Shown here: one piece after another, positions 1 to 10,133 of the stretch | Layout of the letters: each line of letters begins with the position of its first letter | Position numbering within the stretch: the stretch's first letter is position 1 | Assembly: GCF_019331675.1 (NCBI RefSeq) | Contig: NZ_JAHBBJ010000002.1 | Coordinates: forward strand, 235,592-299,591 | Direction: 5' to 3' | DNA: 64,000 nucleotides | Source of the DNA: Bifidobacterium miconisargentati | Lineage (GTDB): Bacteria > Actinomycetota > Actinomycetes > Actinomycetales > Bifidobacteriaceae | Position numbers and translations under genes: made by a program | The notes under the pieces: model-generated | The model's input: only the letters and a program-made list of their open reading frames with translations | The model's database searches: none | Told to the model about the DNA's origin: nothing

Positions 1-41
1 GCGATGGTGTGTTCGGTTTCGGTGACAGTTTCGTCGGCCAT
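1..41 (-). CDS. N-terminal fragment of an unidentified protein (leftward, cut by the window edge)
   Basis: Reading the minus strand, ATG at 41-39 is preceded by AAGGAG about seven bases upstream, a good ribosome-binding site. It opens a frame beginning MADETVTETEHTI, rich in E and T, which runs off the window. The gene is divergent from hisS. In bifidobacteria I recall a DUF349 protein next to hisS, but 13 residues cannot confirm it. Confidence 0.55.
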   Translation of the reverse strand, partial: MADETVTETEHTI

Positions 42-109
42 GGCCAGCTCCTTAACAAGCGGTAGATCAAGTGGGTGGGTCGCCTCGCATCCCGGATGAA
101 CGGGAGGCT

Positions 110-135
110 TTGACGCAGCCCTCACTTATTATATT
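110..135 (+). promoter_or_regulatory. Candidate hisS promoter giving a leaderless message
   Basis: A TTGACG box lies at 110-115 and TATATT at 130-135. Exactly six bases separate TATATT from the GTG start at 142, so the expected transcription start is the start codon itself. The 14-base spacer is short, so the -35 assignment is uncertain; the -10 is the stronger part. Confidence 0.45.
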
Positions 136-141
136 GATTTC

Positions 142-1542
142 GTGGCTAAAGGTGCATCAATATCAGGATTTCCGGAGTGGCTCCCCTCCGAACGTGTTGT
201 GGAGCAGCGTGTCATCGACACGCTTCGTAAGGTTTTCGAGCTTAACGGCTTCATCGGCATCGAGACGCGAGCGGTGGAAACCGGCGCTTCCCTGCTGAAA
301 AAGGGCGAGACCAGCAAGGAGATCTACCTGCTGAGCCGTCTGCAGGAGGTCGGTCACGAATCGGACACGCCGATCGAGGACCGACTGGGTCTCCACTTCG
401 ATCTGACCGTGCCGCTGAGCCGGTATGTGGTGGAGCATTCGGGAGACCTCGCGTTCCCGTTCAAGCGTTGGCAGATCCAGAAGGTCTGGCGCGGCGAGCG
501 TCCGCAGGAGGGTCGCTTCCGTGAGTTCGTCCAGGCGGACATCGACGTGATCGGCGCCGGCGACCTGCCCGACCACTACGAGGTGGAGCTGCCGCTGGTC
601 ATGGTCTCCGCGCTGGAGGAGCTGCGCGCGTTCGGTCTGCCCAAGGCCACCGTGCACGCCAACAACCGCAAGCTGTCCGAGGGCTTCTACCGCGGACTGG
701 GCCTGACGGACATCGAGGGCGTGCTGCGCGAGATCGACAAGCTGGACAAGATCGGCGCCGACGAGGTGGCCAAGCTGCTGGTCGAATCCTGCGGCGCCAC
801 CGAGGACCAGGCCCGCGCCTGCCTCGAACTGGCCGGTCTGACCGCCGCCGACGGCGCCGAGCTGGCCTCCAAGTTCGACGAGCTGTGCGCCGCGCACGGC
901 ATCGCCCAGGATTCCGAGGCCTACACGCTGGCCCGTCAGGGTCTTGACACCCTCGCCATGATCGTGGACGAGGCCGCCGCCATCCGCCCCGGCTCCGTGA
1001 TCGCCGACCTCAAGATCGCCCGTGGACTCGACTACTACACCGGTTCCGTCTACGAGACCTTCCTCGACGGTGCGGCATCGCTCGGCTCCATCTGCTCCGG
1101 CGGCCGCTACGACAACCTCGCCTCCCAGGGCAACCGCAAGTACCCGGGCGTGGGTCTGTCCATCGGTCTGAGCCGACTGGTCTCGTACATGCTGCACACC
1201 GCCGGCGCGCACGCCAGCCGCGTCTCGCCGGCCGCCGTGCTCGTGGCCGTGTGGAATGAGGATGACCGTCCGGCCGCCAACCGCATCGCCGCCCAGCTGC
1301 GCGCCCGCGGCATCGCCACCGACGTGGCCCCCACCGCCGCCAAGCTCGGCAAGCAGATCAAGTACGCGGACAAGCTCGGCATTCCTTATGTATGGTTCCC
1401 GGCCTCCGCCGCGGACAGTGCCGAAGGTGAGCAGGCCACCGGCGACGAGGTCAAGAACATCGTCACCGGCGAGCAGGTGCCCGCCGATTGCACGTCGTGG
1501 GAGCCGGATACTGTGGTTGCCCAGCAAACCGTCGAAATCTGA
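142..1542 (+). CDS. hisS: Histidyl-tRNA synthetase
   Basis: Charges tRNA-His with histidine using ATP, in the cytoplasm. The 466-residue product is a class II synthetase of normal length. Motif 2 is visible around residues 109-138 (FKRWQIQKVWRGERPQEGRF), and the HisRS-specific histidine site GLDYYTG is near 295. An anticodon-binding domain occupies about 365-450. The GTG start was chosen because MAKGASISGFPEWLP matches the usual actinobacterial N-terminus and no longer start fits. There is no Shine-Dalgarno sequence, and a TATATT box sits six bases upstream, so the message is probably leaderless. It is followed after 33 bases by aspS, a common synthetase pair likely co-transcribed. Confidence 0.96.
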   Translation: MAKGASISGFPEWLPSERVVEQRVIDTLRKVFELNGFIGIETRAVETGASLLKKGETSKEIYLLSRLQEVGHESDTPIEDRLGLHFDLTVPLSRYVVEHSGDLAFPFKRWQIQKVWRGERPQEGRFREFVQADIDVIGAGDLPDHYEVELPLVMVSALEELRAFGLPKATVHANNRKLSEGFYRGLGLTDIEGVLREIDKLDKIGADEVAKLLVESCGATEDQARACLELAGLTAADGAELASKFDELCAAHGIAQDSEAYTLARQGLDTLAMIVDEAAAIRPGSVIADLKIARGLDYYTGSVYETFLDGAASLGSICSGGRYDNLASQGNRKYPGVGLSIGLSRLVSYMLHTAGAHASRVSPAAVLVAVWNEDDRPAANRIAAQLRARGIATDVAPTAAKLGKQIKYADKLGIPYVWFPASAADSAEGEQATGDEVKNIVTGEQVPADCTSWEPDTVVAQQTVEI

Positions 1543-1575
1543 CGTATTCGAGTCAAATCGAGGAGAAACAAGACA

Positions 1576-3375
<1,800 letters not shown>

Positions 3376-3402
3376 TTCTCGCGCCGACTGAATGCGTGAA
3401 TG

Positions 3403-3438
3403 ATGGGCCCCGCACGGCTACGGCTGTGCGGGGCCCAT
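3403..3438. terminator. GC-rich hairpin between convergent aspS and ABC-F genes
   Basis: A perfect 13-bp stem (3403-3415 with 3426-3438, ATGGGCCCCGCAC and its complement) encloses a 10-base loop. There is no T-run, but placement right after aspS suggests a transcription stop. Confidence 0.6.
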
Positions 3439-3483
3439 CGTCGTATGCGCATCCGTATGTTGTGTGCCGGTGTCCATTACGTA

Positions 3484-3604
3484 CATGATGTAGGGAAAGA
3501 CGCATGATGTAGGGAATTTCACATGCTGTAGTGATGCAAAACGGCTTGTTTCCGCGGTTTTGCGAAAACGCATCCCTACACCATGCGAATTTCCCTACAC
3601 CATG
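3484..3604. repeat. Intergenic inverted-repeat element, copy 1 of 3
   Basis: The left side holds repeats of CATGATGTAGGGAA on a 19-base period. The centre is a conserved core, GGCTTGTTTCCGCGGTTTTG. The right side carries the same motif inverted (CCCTACACCATG twice). The two arms of about 34 bases can pair, giving one long hairpin. It sits 20 bases beyond the end of the ABC-F gene. Copies 2 and 3 are at 6644-6777 and 8978-9098. Confidence 0.85.
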
Positions 3605-3623
3605 GGTCGGTCGTCGAGCCCGG

Positions 3624-5222
3624 CTACCGTCCGAAACCTGCGAGTCCCAGGAACCATTCGTCATGGGATACGACGATCAGCGCGCCCGGATACTCGGCCA
3701 GCAACCGCGCCAACGTCCTCTTGGAGGTCAGGTCAAGATGATTGGTCGGCTCGTCCAACACCATGAGCTGCGGCTTGGCCGGCAACGCCAGGCATAACAG
3801 CAGCTTGCGCAGCTCCCCGGGCGACGGCCGCCCCGTGGCCAGCAATCGGTCCGGATCCGCATCAAGCCGTGCGTACGCACTCAGCACCTGTGTCCTGGTC
3901 TCAGCCGGCAACGCGAGCAGCCGCTCCATGGTATTCACCCGGTCCTCGTTCGTGGTGTTCTGCGCGATTGCCAAGCATGGCACGTCGGCGGCGTGCGCGA
4001 GCATCGCACCCATGAGCGACGACTTGCCCGCACCATTCGGCCCGGTCACGGCAATATGGTCGCGTGGCCCAATCGAAATCGCCGGGATCATGAGTCCCGC
4101 CGCCGCACCGCCGCCCTCAGACGGCGATAAGCGGATGCGATCACCCGAACGAGCCGTCCGGCATAGCGAGTCCGCCGATTCGCCATCGCCGCTCGACACG
4201 GATACGGACGCTTCACCGAACCGAATCACGCCCGGCCCGAGGCGGATGAGCTCGCGGCACCGAGCCGGTTCGATATCCATCCAGAGCGCGCCCTCATATC
4301 GTTTGGCCGGCACCGAAGCCGAATCCGCAGCCCGTTTCGCGGCGGCAAGACGTCCGTCAAGCTGGCTGTAGGCGCGCGTCACGCCACGGTCAAGTCCGGT
4401 CATTTTGGCCAATTGCCGGCGATTGCGGGCGTCATGATCCTTACGTTCGACACGTTCGCCGTGCTGTTTGTCCGATTCCACCTGTTGCACCTTCGCGAAC
4501 CGTTGCGCCTTCACGGCCGCCAACCGGGCGACTTCCCGCCGTGCTTCATCCGCACGCGCCACGTCCGCACCGTTCCGCAGCTCCATCTGCCGGGAGGCTT
4601 CGGAATATCCGCCGCGAAGCGTGGTCACCACCGTCATGTTGCGCGCCCCCACATGTCGCCGCTCGAACATGACGCAACGAGCACATGTCGCATCAATCAG
4701 CTCCACATCGTGCGACACCACGATGCCTATGTCGCGATATCCGCGCATAGCGGAGACGATGCGTTCGCGGGTCTCGGCATCGACATGATTGGTCGGTTCG
4801 TCGAGTATCAGCACGTCAGGGTGCAACGCGAGCGCACAGGCGATTTGCAATCGTTTCCGTTCCCCACCGGAAAGATTCGCATATCGGTACGGCCAATCGT
4901 CCGCGACTGCCAGGTCGTCGCGTATGGCGATCGACTCGGGCGACCAGTCGGCGGCGAACTCCTCAAGGTTTTCCGGCGCGTCGGCCGTATCCTGCGGGCA
5001 GTATCCGACGATCATCCCCCGAGAATCCGGCGTGACGGTTCCTGCATCGGGCCTCAGCCTGCCGTGCGCGATCGCCATCAACGTGGATTTGCCGATGCCG
5101 TTATCGCCCAGCACGGCGGTCCAGCCGATGGGAAACGCCGCGTCGACCCGTTCGAACAACGGTTCCGGAGCATCGGGATAGGTGAAGGTGATGCCATTCA
5201 TCGTGAGCATTGTCGGTTGCAT
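3624..5222 (-). CDS. ABC-F family ATPase (ribosome-associated or antibiotic-protection type)
   Basis: A 532-residue protein with two ABC ATPase domains and no membrane segments, the ABC-F layout. Domain 1 has Walker A GDNGIGKST (39-47), signature LSGGERKR (117-124) and Walker B VLILDEPTNH (137-146). A charged linker with many K, R and E follows at about 205-300. Domain 2 has Walker A GPNGAGKSS near 394, a degenerate signature SPGELRK near 466 and Walker B LMVLDEPTNHLD near 486. Family members bind the ribosomal E site; some protect against macrolides, lincosamides or pleuromutilins, others tune translation. Nothing here settles which. The start has a good site (GAGGAAAGG) nine bases upstream; ATGs at codons 5 and 8 are alternatives. 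The 3' end abuts repeat copy 1. Confidence 0.85.
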   Translation of the reverse strand: MQPTMLTMNGITFTYPDAPEPLFERVDAAFPIGWTAVLGDNGIGKSTLMAIAHGRLRPDAGTVTPDSRGMIVGYCPQDTADAPENLEEFAADWSPESIAIRDDLAVADDWPYRYANLSGGERKRLQIACALALHPDVLILDEPTNHVDAETRERIVSAMRGYRDIGIVVSHDVELIDATCARCVMFERRHVGARNMTVVTTLRGGYSEASRQMELRNGADVARADEARREVARLAAVKAQRFAKVQQVESDKQHGERVERKDHDARNRRQLAKMTGLDRGVTRAYSQLDGRLAAAKRAADSASVPAKRYEGALWMDIEPARCRELIRLGPGVIRFGEASVSVSSGDGESADSLCRTARSGDRIRLSPSEGGGAAAGLMIPAISIGPRDHIAVTGPNGAGKSSLMGAMLAHAADVPCLAIAQNTTNEDRVNTMERLLALPAETRTQVLSAYARLDADPDRLLATGRPSPGELRKLLLCLALPAKPQLMVLDEPTNHLDLTSKRTLARLLAEYPGALIVVSHDEWFLGLAGFGR

Positions 5223-5672
5223 AGGTCATGCCTTTCCTCGGGCCCCGTTGCGTCGACATCCGCATGGAATGCGCATCCTGCCGGGAATCAGGCAGAAAGC
5301 ACACGCGGATCACTGACAAAACAACGAGACGTTTTCGGCGTGCCGGCCACAAACGATGATGATGCGATGACGGTATGGAACCAATGATGACTGCGACGAA
5401 GTCCGGTGGGACGAACGCCTATGACATGGATGACACGCGGCGGCACGCTTCAGCGCGCGGGCTCCGCTGCAATACCGTCATCCTTCACAGACGCAACGCT
5501 AATCGATTCCTTTCGCCGGTCTTCTTGGCATATGGGAAGACCTCCAACAATGCCCGGCCACTATATCTCCGCATACTGACCGGCTGGCAGCACTGTACGT
5601 GCAACATGCCGGAGACTTTGAGTTATCCACATTGCTCGTTTTCATGCTGACGGCAACCGCAAATCGGATATC
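5223..5672. other. Divergent intergenic region, no gene seen
   Basis: This 450-bp gap lies between the leftward ABC-F gene and the rightward DUF559 gene. I see only short open frames with no ribosome-binding sites and unlike neighbouring coding sequence. It must carry both promoters. For the rightward gene, CTGACG (5647-5652) and TATCAT (5669-5674) with a 16-base spacer are candidates. ABC-F resistance genes often have regulatory leaders, but no clear leader peptide or attenuator was recognised. Confidence 0.5.
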
Positions 5673-6638
5673 ATGCCCGGCATGAATATGTACAACCAGC
5701 AAAACATGCCAGTCAACGGCGAAATTCAGAACTACGTACAGCGCGAACTTACCGCCCAAGCCACGGCGAAAGCTGCGGAATGTCAGTCATTGCTCGCCCG
5801 AAAGCGCACGGAAGGATCCACCTGCTTCTCGCTTCATACCGCTCTGGAGCTTTATGCCATCGAACGCCCCCGTCAATGCACGTTGCCGGTCAACGATTTC
5901 TACATCACCATTCGGGATGGTACGCAACGTTCCACGGTGAAAAGAGTCTCATACCGGACGTGGAACCAGCCATTCCTCACGTACGTCTTTCCCAACGGAC
6001 TCGTGTGTATGCACCCCCTTGATACGTGGATTCAATATGCGCAGTACCTGAATCTTGACGAAATGGTGATACTCGGTGAGGCAATCATACGGCGCTTCAG
6101 ATATTCCGTCGATCATTTCCGTAACCGGCTCAAGAACTTCACCCATGTCGTTGGGCGTGTACGCTGCGAGCAAGCGCTGCCGCTTATTCAGGTATCTGAT
6201 TCGGTGCAGGAAACGCGCGCCCGACTTACATTGCTGCGTTTCGGACTTTCCGTTCCGCAGATGCATTACGGTATTACGGACACGAACGGAATTGTTCGAT
6301 ACGTCGTTGACATGGCATATCCCGACAACCATGTAGCCATCGAGTATGACGGCGATCATCATCGCCGGTTTCGTAATCAATATGTACGGGATCAGCGTAA
6401 ACGGCGCGATCTAAGGGCTATGGGCTGGACGGTCATCGAAGTGTTCGCCGACGACTTGTGGAATGAGCCGAATCAGCGCGATTTCGCACAACATGTGGCG
6501 AACGCATTGAACGTACCCCTAACGGGTCGGCCACAGCATCAATTCCGGGCACTGACCGATTCGCGGATCGCCATTAATGCACGCAAGGGCGAGTATCAAC
6601 GCCGGCAGCAGACAGCACGGATCCACAAAAGCCAATAA
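5673..6638 (+). CDS. DUF559-type nuclease-fold protein with N-terminal regulatory-like domain
   Basis: A 321-residue protein. The C-terminal part (about 180-290) looks like DUF559, a relative of very-short-patch-repair endonucleases. VVDMAYP near 210 and VAIEYDGDHH near 221-230 supply the acidic residues of a PD-(D/E)XK site, and RDLRAMGWTVIEVFADDL closes the domain. The N-terminal 170 residues resemble the AbiEi-antitoxin-like regions often fused to DUF559 in actinobacteria; this is a resemblance from memory. ATG 5682 may be the real start, since TATCAT lies seven bases before it with no ribosome-binding site. Base composition is more AT-rich than the neighbours. Repeat copy 2 begins six bases after the stop. 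The biological role is unknown. Confidence 0.75.
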   Translation: MPGMNMYNQQNMPVNGEIQNYVQRELTAQATAKAAECQSLLARKRTEGSTCFSLHTALELYAIERPRQCTLPVNDFYITIRDGTQRSTVKRVSYRTWNQPFLTYVFPNGLVCMHPLDTWIQYAQYLNLDEMVILGEAIIRRFRYSVDHFRNRLKNFTHVVGRVRCEQALPLIQVSDSVQETRARLTLLRFGLSVPQMHYGITDTNGIVRYVVDMAYPDNHVAIEYDGDHHRRFRNQYVRDQRKRRDLRAMGWTVIEVFADDLWNEPNQRDFAQHVANALNVPLTGRPQHQFRALTDSRIAINARKGEYQRRQQTARIHKSQ

Positions 6639-6643
6639 CGGCC

Positions 6644-6777
6644 CATGCTGTAGGGAATAGCCCATAGTGTAGGGAATTTCACATGCTGTAGTGATGAAAA
6701 ACGGCTTGTTTCCGCGGTTTTGCGAAAATGCATCCCTACATCATGGGATAATCACCACAGCATGGGCCGTTCCCTAC
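6644..6777. repeat. Intergenic inverted-repeat element, copy 2 of 3
   Basis: It has the same core (GGCTTGTTTCCGCGGTTTTG) and CATGNTGTAGGGAA arms as copy 1, with a slightly expanded right arm. It sits between the DUF559 gene and the sensor kinase and ends about 40 bases before the kinase start. Confidence 0.85.
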
Positions 6778-6816
6778 GTCGGATGCTCCATCCGGTCACG
6801 GTGCGACAATGAAGGC

Positions 6817-8166
6817 ATGAAGACGCACGGAAGGGAAGAGCACGATTCAGGGCGTGCAGCCGCATATGTCGTCCTGAATCGCAAGCGCCTCGCCTTGTGC
6901 TGCGTGCTGATCGCGTGCTGCGTGGTGGCGGAAACGCTGTTGCGCTGGCAAAGCGGGCATGTGCTGTCCTACTTGCTGATTCCCTGCTCGGCGCTGGTAT
7001 CGCTGGCATTGCTGCCGCTCATGCCGGAATCAGGCGCGTGGCTCGCGGTCACGCTGTACTGCGTGGGGCTGGTTTCGCCGTTTCCGATGTCGTATTCGTA
7101 TTCGCTGGCGATGGTGCTGGCGGTGGCCATTATCTGGCGCGACGGCCGTGCGATGGCGGCGCTTGCGGCCGTGCTCGGCGTCTCCGCCCTGCTCATCGAC
7201 CAAAAGGTGCTGTTCGGTCTTGGTCCGTCCGATTCGGTGGTCGTCTCGTTCGCCTACTGCATGTTCGCCGTGGTGATCGGCGTGGTCTCCCGTTGGCAGG
7301 CGGACCGGGCCCGGCAGGCCGAGCAGAAACGCCGCCAGACCGAACGCGACGCCATCGCCCGCGCCCTGCATGATCGTATTTCCAACGATCTGGCGTACGC
7401 CATCATGCGCGTTGACCGTGATATCGAACGGTCGGAGATGGCGCATGATGATTCGATTCCCCATGCGTCCGACACCGGGCGGGAAAGCTGCCGTGCAGGC
7501 ATGTCAGGTCCGTCCGCCCGAGGGCATCGAACTGATGCGGCAGCGTCCGAAGAACGATATGCGCCCATGGATCCAAACGAGCTTCGGGACCTGCGCCGCA
7601 TCATCGAAACGGCGCTTGCCGATACGCATCAGGTCATCGATGCGCTGGACCGGGCTGCCGAAATCCCGGCCACAGCGGCCACCGTCGGTCGGTCCGGCAT
7701 GCCGGTCAGCATGCATCATGCCGTGGATCGTGGTGTGCCTGCCCGTGCGGTTGTCATGCCGCGCCCCGACGCCACCGGCACCATCATCGACCGCATCGAT
7801 TCACAGGAGGAACGTTTACGGGCGTTGGGATTCGACGGCCAGACAACGGTGCCGGACGCCTTCCCGCAGTTATCGGCCTCCCGTGCCGAACTCCTGACCG
7901 GTCTGCTCGGCGAGATATACGCGAACATCGCCAAACACGGCGACCCGGCGCACGGATACGTGGTGTCCATCGCGGCCGACGGCGACGATATCGTGGTCAC
8001 GGCCGTCGATACGCCGCTGCCGAACCACGGAACAGGCAGTGACGATTCAGGATTGGGACTCGGCACCGGATTGGACCGGTACCGCAATATGGGTGTTGAC
8101 ATTTGCGTCAACGGCGATTCGACCAATCAATGGTCCATGACCGCGCGCTTCCCCGTGAAAGCGTGA
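6817..8166 (+). CDS. NarL-family sensor histidine kinase
   Basis: A 449-residue membrane kinase. Residues about 20-170 form several hydrophobic segments with no obvious external domain. A short coiled stretch then leads to a dimerisation and phosphoacceptor box (ERDAIARALHDRIS, His near 183) of HisKA_3 type. The ATPase domain has an N-box-like EIYANIAKHG near 366 and a G box SGLGLGTGLDR near 411. A long insertion of roughly 100 residues of low conservation separates the two. Start ATG 6817 was chosen because upstream codons fall inside repeat copy 2; GACAAT lies six bases before it, so the message may be leaderless. The likely partner is the response regulator at 8276-8914, which is convergent. 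Confidence 0.85.
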   Translation: MKTHGREEHDSGRAAAYVVLNRKRLALCCVLIACCVVAETLLRWQSGHVLSYLLIPCSALVSLALLPLMPESGAWLAVTLYCVGLVSPFPMSYSYSLAMVLAVAIIWRDGRAMAALAAVLGVSALLIDQKVLFGLGPSDSVVVSFAYCMFAVVIGVVSRWQADRARQAEQKRRQTERDAIARALHDRISNDLAYAIMRVDRDIERSEMAHDDSIPHASDTGRESCRAGMSGPSARGHRTDAAASEERYAPMDPNELRDLRRIIETALADTHQVIDALDRAAEIPATAATVGRSGMPVSMHHAVDRGVPARAVVMPRPDATGTIIDRIDSQEERLRALGFDGQTTVPDAFPQLSASRAELLTGLLGEIYANIAKHGDPAHGYVVSIAADGDDIVVTAVDTPLPNHGTGSDDSGLGLGTGLDRYRNMGVDICVNGDSTNQWSMTARFPVKA

Positions 8167-8275
8167 TATGTCGCCGCATGTATGGCGGTCTCTTTGCGAA
8201 CGGGGCTGATGAGGCTCCGACTGCCATCTTTCGGCCGGGTTTCACCGGTACCAACGCGGACGGTTCCGTTGAGAG

Positions 8276-8914
8276 TCACACCTGATGCGCAAGAAACTCG
8301 CGGATCGCCTCCGACCGGGTGCTTGCGCCGAGCTTAGTCTTCGCGTGCTTCATGACCACGAAGACCGTGGAGGCCTTGATGCCGAGACTGGCCGCGATCT
8401 CCTCGGTGCTGAAATTTTCGGAGTACAGCCGCAGCACCTCCCGTTCGCGGTCCGAAAGGCCGGCGTCCGGCTGACGCATCGAGGCCAATGCCGCCCGCGC
8501 ATCCGCGACGGTCATGAATCCGTCTCCGATCACGCCGCCCTGTGCGACCGTGACGATGGCCTCGGCCAGTTCGCGTGGCGTCACGCTTTTGGCGATGAGT
8601 CCCTGCGCGCCGGCGTCGATGGCCGGCCGAAGGTAGTGGTCCAGCGAGTATGAGGTGATGCACAGTATCGCGGGCCGCTCCTGCGCTTCGCGGATGCGGC
8701 GGCATACGTCCGGTCCGGGGATGTCGGTCAGGGACATGTCCAGCAGCAGCGCATCCGGCACGGTCTGCCCGCCCTCATAGAGGCAGTGGTGCAACGCCTG
8801 CGCGCCGGATTCCACGGCCCAGATCACCTTCATTCCGGCCATCGCGCGGCCCACCGTCTGCGTCAGCATGACCAGCGCGAACCGGTCGTTGTCCACAATC
8901 CCAATCGTCGTCAC
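8276..8914 (-). CDS. NarL/FixJ-family response regulator
   Basis: 212 residues. The receiver domain (1-120) has acidic residues D8, D10 and phosphoacceptor D59 (LLLDMSL), with the conserved lysine in LIAKSVT. A LuxR-type helix-turn-helix follows at about 153-200 (LSDREREVLRLYSENFSTEEIAASLG). After phosphorylation it should bind DNA. It faces the sensor kinase gene tail to tail with 109 bases between, so this likely pair is transcribed convergently and not as an operon. Its targets are not evident; the divergent region with YbaK, which holds repeat copy 3, would contain its own promoter. Confidence 0.9.
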   Translation of the reverse strand: MTTIGIVDNDRFALVMLTQTVGRAMAGMKVIWAVESGAQALHHCLYEGGQTVPDALLLDMSLTDIPGPDVCRRIREAQERPAILCITSYSLDHYLRPAIDAGAQGLIAKSVTPRELAEAIVTVAQGGVIGDGFMTVADARAALASMRQPDAGLSDREREVLRLYSENFSTEEIAASLGIKASTVFVVMKHAKTKLGASTRSEAIREFLAHQV

Positions 8915-8977
8915 GACTCCATCATGCTTCGGAGGTCCGCCGGCCGCAAATCAAGCTCTGACGGCGAGATCAGCTTC

Positions 8978-9098
8978 CATGGTGTAGGGAAATGCGCATG
9001 GTGTAGGGAAATCCACATGATGCAGTGATGAGGAATGGCTTGTTTCCGCGGTTTTGTGAAAACGCATCCCTACATTATGAGGGATTCCCTACACCATG
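8978..9098. repeat. Intergenic inverted-repeat element, copy 3 of 3
   Basis: Two CATGGTGTAGGGAAA units on the left, the shared core at 9037-9056, and inverted CCCTACA units on the right ending CCCTACACCATG. It lies between the response regulator (leftward) and the YbaK-like gene (rightward). GGAATGGCTTGTTTCCG at 9032-9048 recurs exactly at 33576-33592. Confidence 0.85.
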
Positions 9099-9408
9099 GG
9101 TGTTGGAATGGTGGTGGGCGGTGGGATGGCCGTGGGCACATACGGGCATGCCGTGCATGCCACACGCCTGTACGTAATAAACCGCCATAAGCAATACGTA
9201 TAAGAGGGACGGTGTTGCCCGAGCGTGCCGCCGTTATATTGCTGTCAGAGGCAAGGTTCCCGTGCATCGGGAATGGCTGGGAACCGGCGGCATCATCCTG
9301 CAGTCGTCCTCGACGGCGATGCGCGCGGGGAAATCCGAGAAGGGACGCCGCCGTACGCCGCACAACGCACCACGCGAGAGCGCAGCACAAAACAAACAGG
9401 GGGATGCG

Positions 9409-9960
9409 ATGACGTTGGAGATTCTGGACTGGCATGACGGGGATCTGCTGGCCAAGCCGGTGTTCGACAAGCTCAACGCGCTGGTGGCTGCCGGCGTGCC
9501 GGAGTCGAAGATCCTGGGCGTGACCATCAACACGGACGAGGAATCGGACACGGACCTATGGTGCCCGAAATACGGCATCCCGTTCGAGATTACCGGCAAC
9601 GTGGTGGTGGTCCACACGCACAAGACCCGCAAGGCGCCGCCCGAATTCGCCGCCGCGTTCGTCACGGCGGACACCCGCGCCGACCTGAACGGCGTGGTCA
9701 AGCACACGCTGGAGGTATCCAAGGTGAGCTTCGCGCCGATCGACGCGGCGGTGGAAGCCACCGGCATGGAGTCCGGCGGCATGTCCCCGATCGGCCTGCC
9801 CGACGGCTGGCCGCTGCTCGTGGACCAGCACATCCTCTCGATTCCGAAGCTGTACCTGGGTTCCGGCATCCGCCCGTCCAAGCTCGTGGTGGACGGCTCG
9901 ATCTTCGCGGACATCCCCGGCGTGCGGTTCGTCTCCGCCCTCGGCAAGCCGCGCGCCTGA
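9409..9960 (+). CDS. YbaK/EbsC-type aminoacyl-tRNA deacylase-like protein
   Basis: 183 residues resembling the YbaK/aminoacyl-tRNA-synthetase-associated editing domain, which hydrolyses mischarged tRNA. The family's fold is suggested by AAAFVTADTRADLNGVVKHTLEVSKVSF at about 82-109 and the closing segment with PIGLPDGWPLLVDQHIL. The substrate tRNA (Pro or another) cannot be told from sequence alone. ATG 9409 follows CAGGGGG; an upstream in-frame ATG at 9262 would add 49 residues that look non-coding. It is a single gene, divergent from the response regulator. Confidence 0.75.
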   Translation: MTLEILDWHDGDLLAKPVFDKLNALVAAGVPESKILGVTINTDEESDTDLWCPKYGIPFEITGNVVVVHTHKTRKAPPEFAAAFVTADTRADLNGVVKHTLEVSKVSFAPIDAAVEATGMESGGMSPIGLPDGWPLLVDQHILSIPKLYLGSGIRPSKLVVDGSIFADIPGVRFVSALGKPRA

Positions 9961-10133
9961 GGGACGCGGCCGAAGGCGACCGACTCGTCCGGTGGTGCAT
10001 GTCGCCTTCGACCGTCACCGGACCGTCTCGGGGCGATTCGTCCGTTGCGACCCTCTCATAGAGATATACGCGGAACGTATGATGGTCGGGAATGGATGAC
10101 GGCGTTCCGGCGTGGGCCGGAGGAAGGGCGGCC

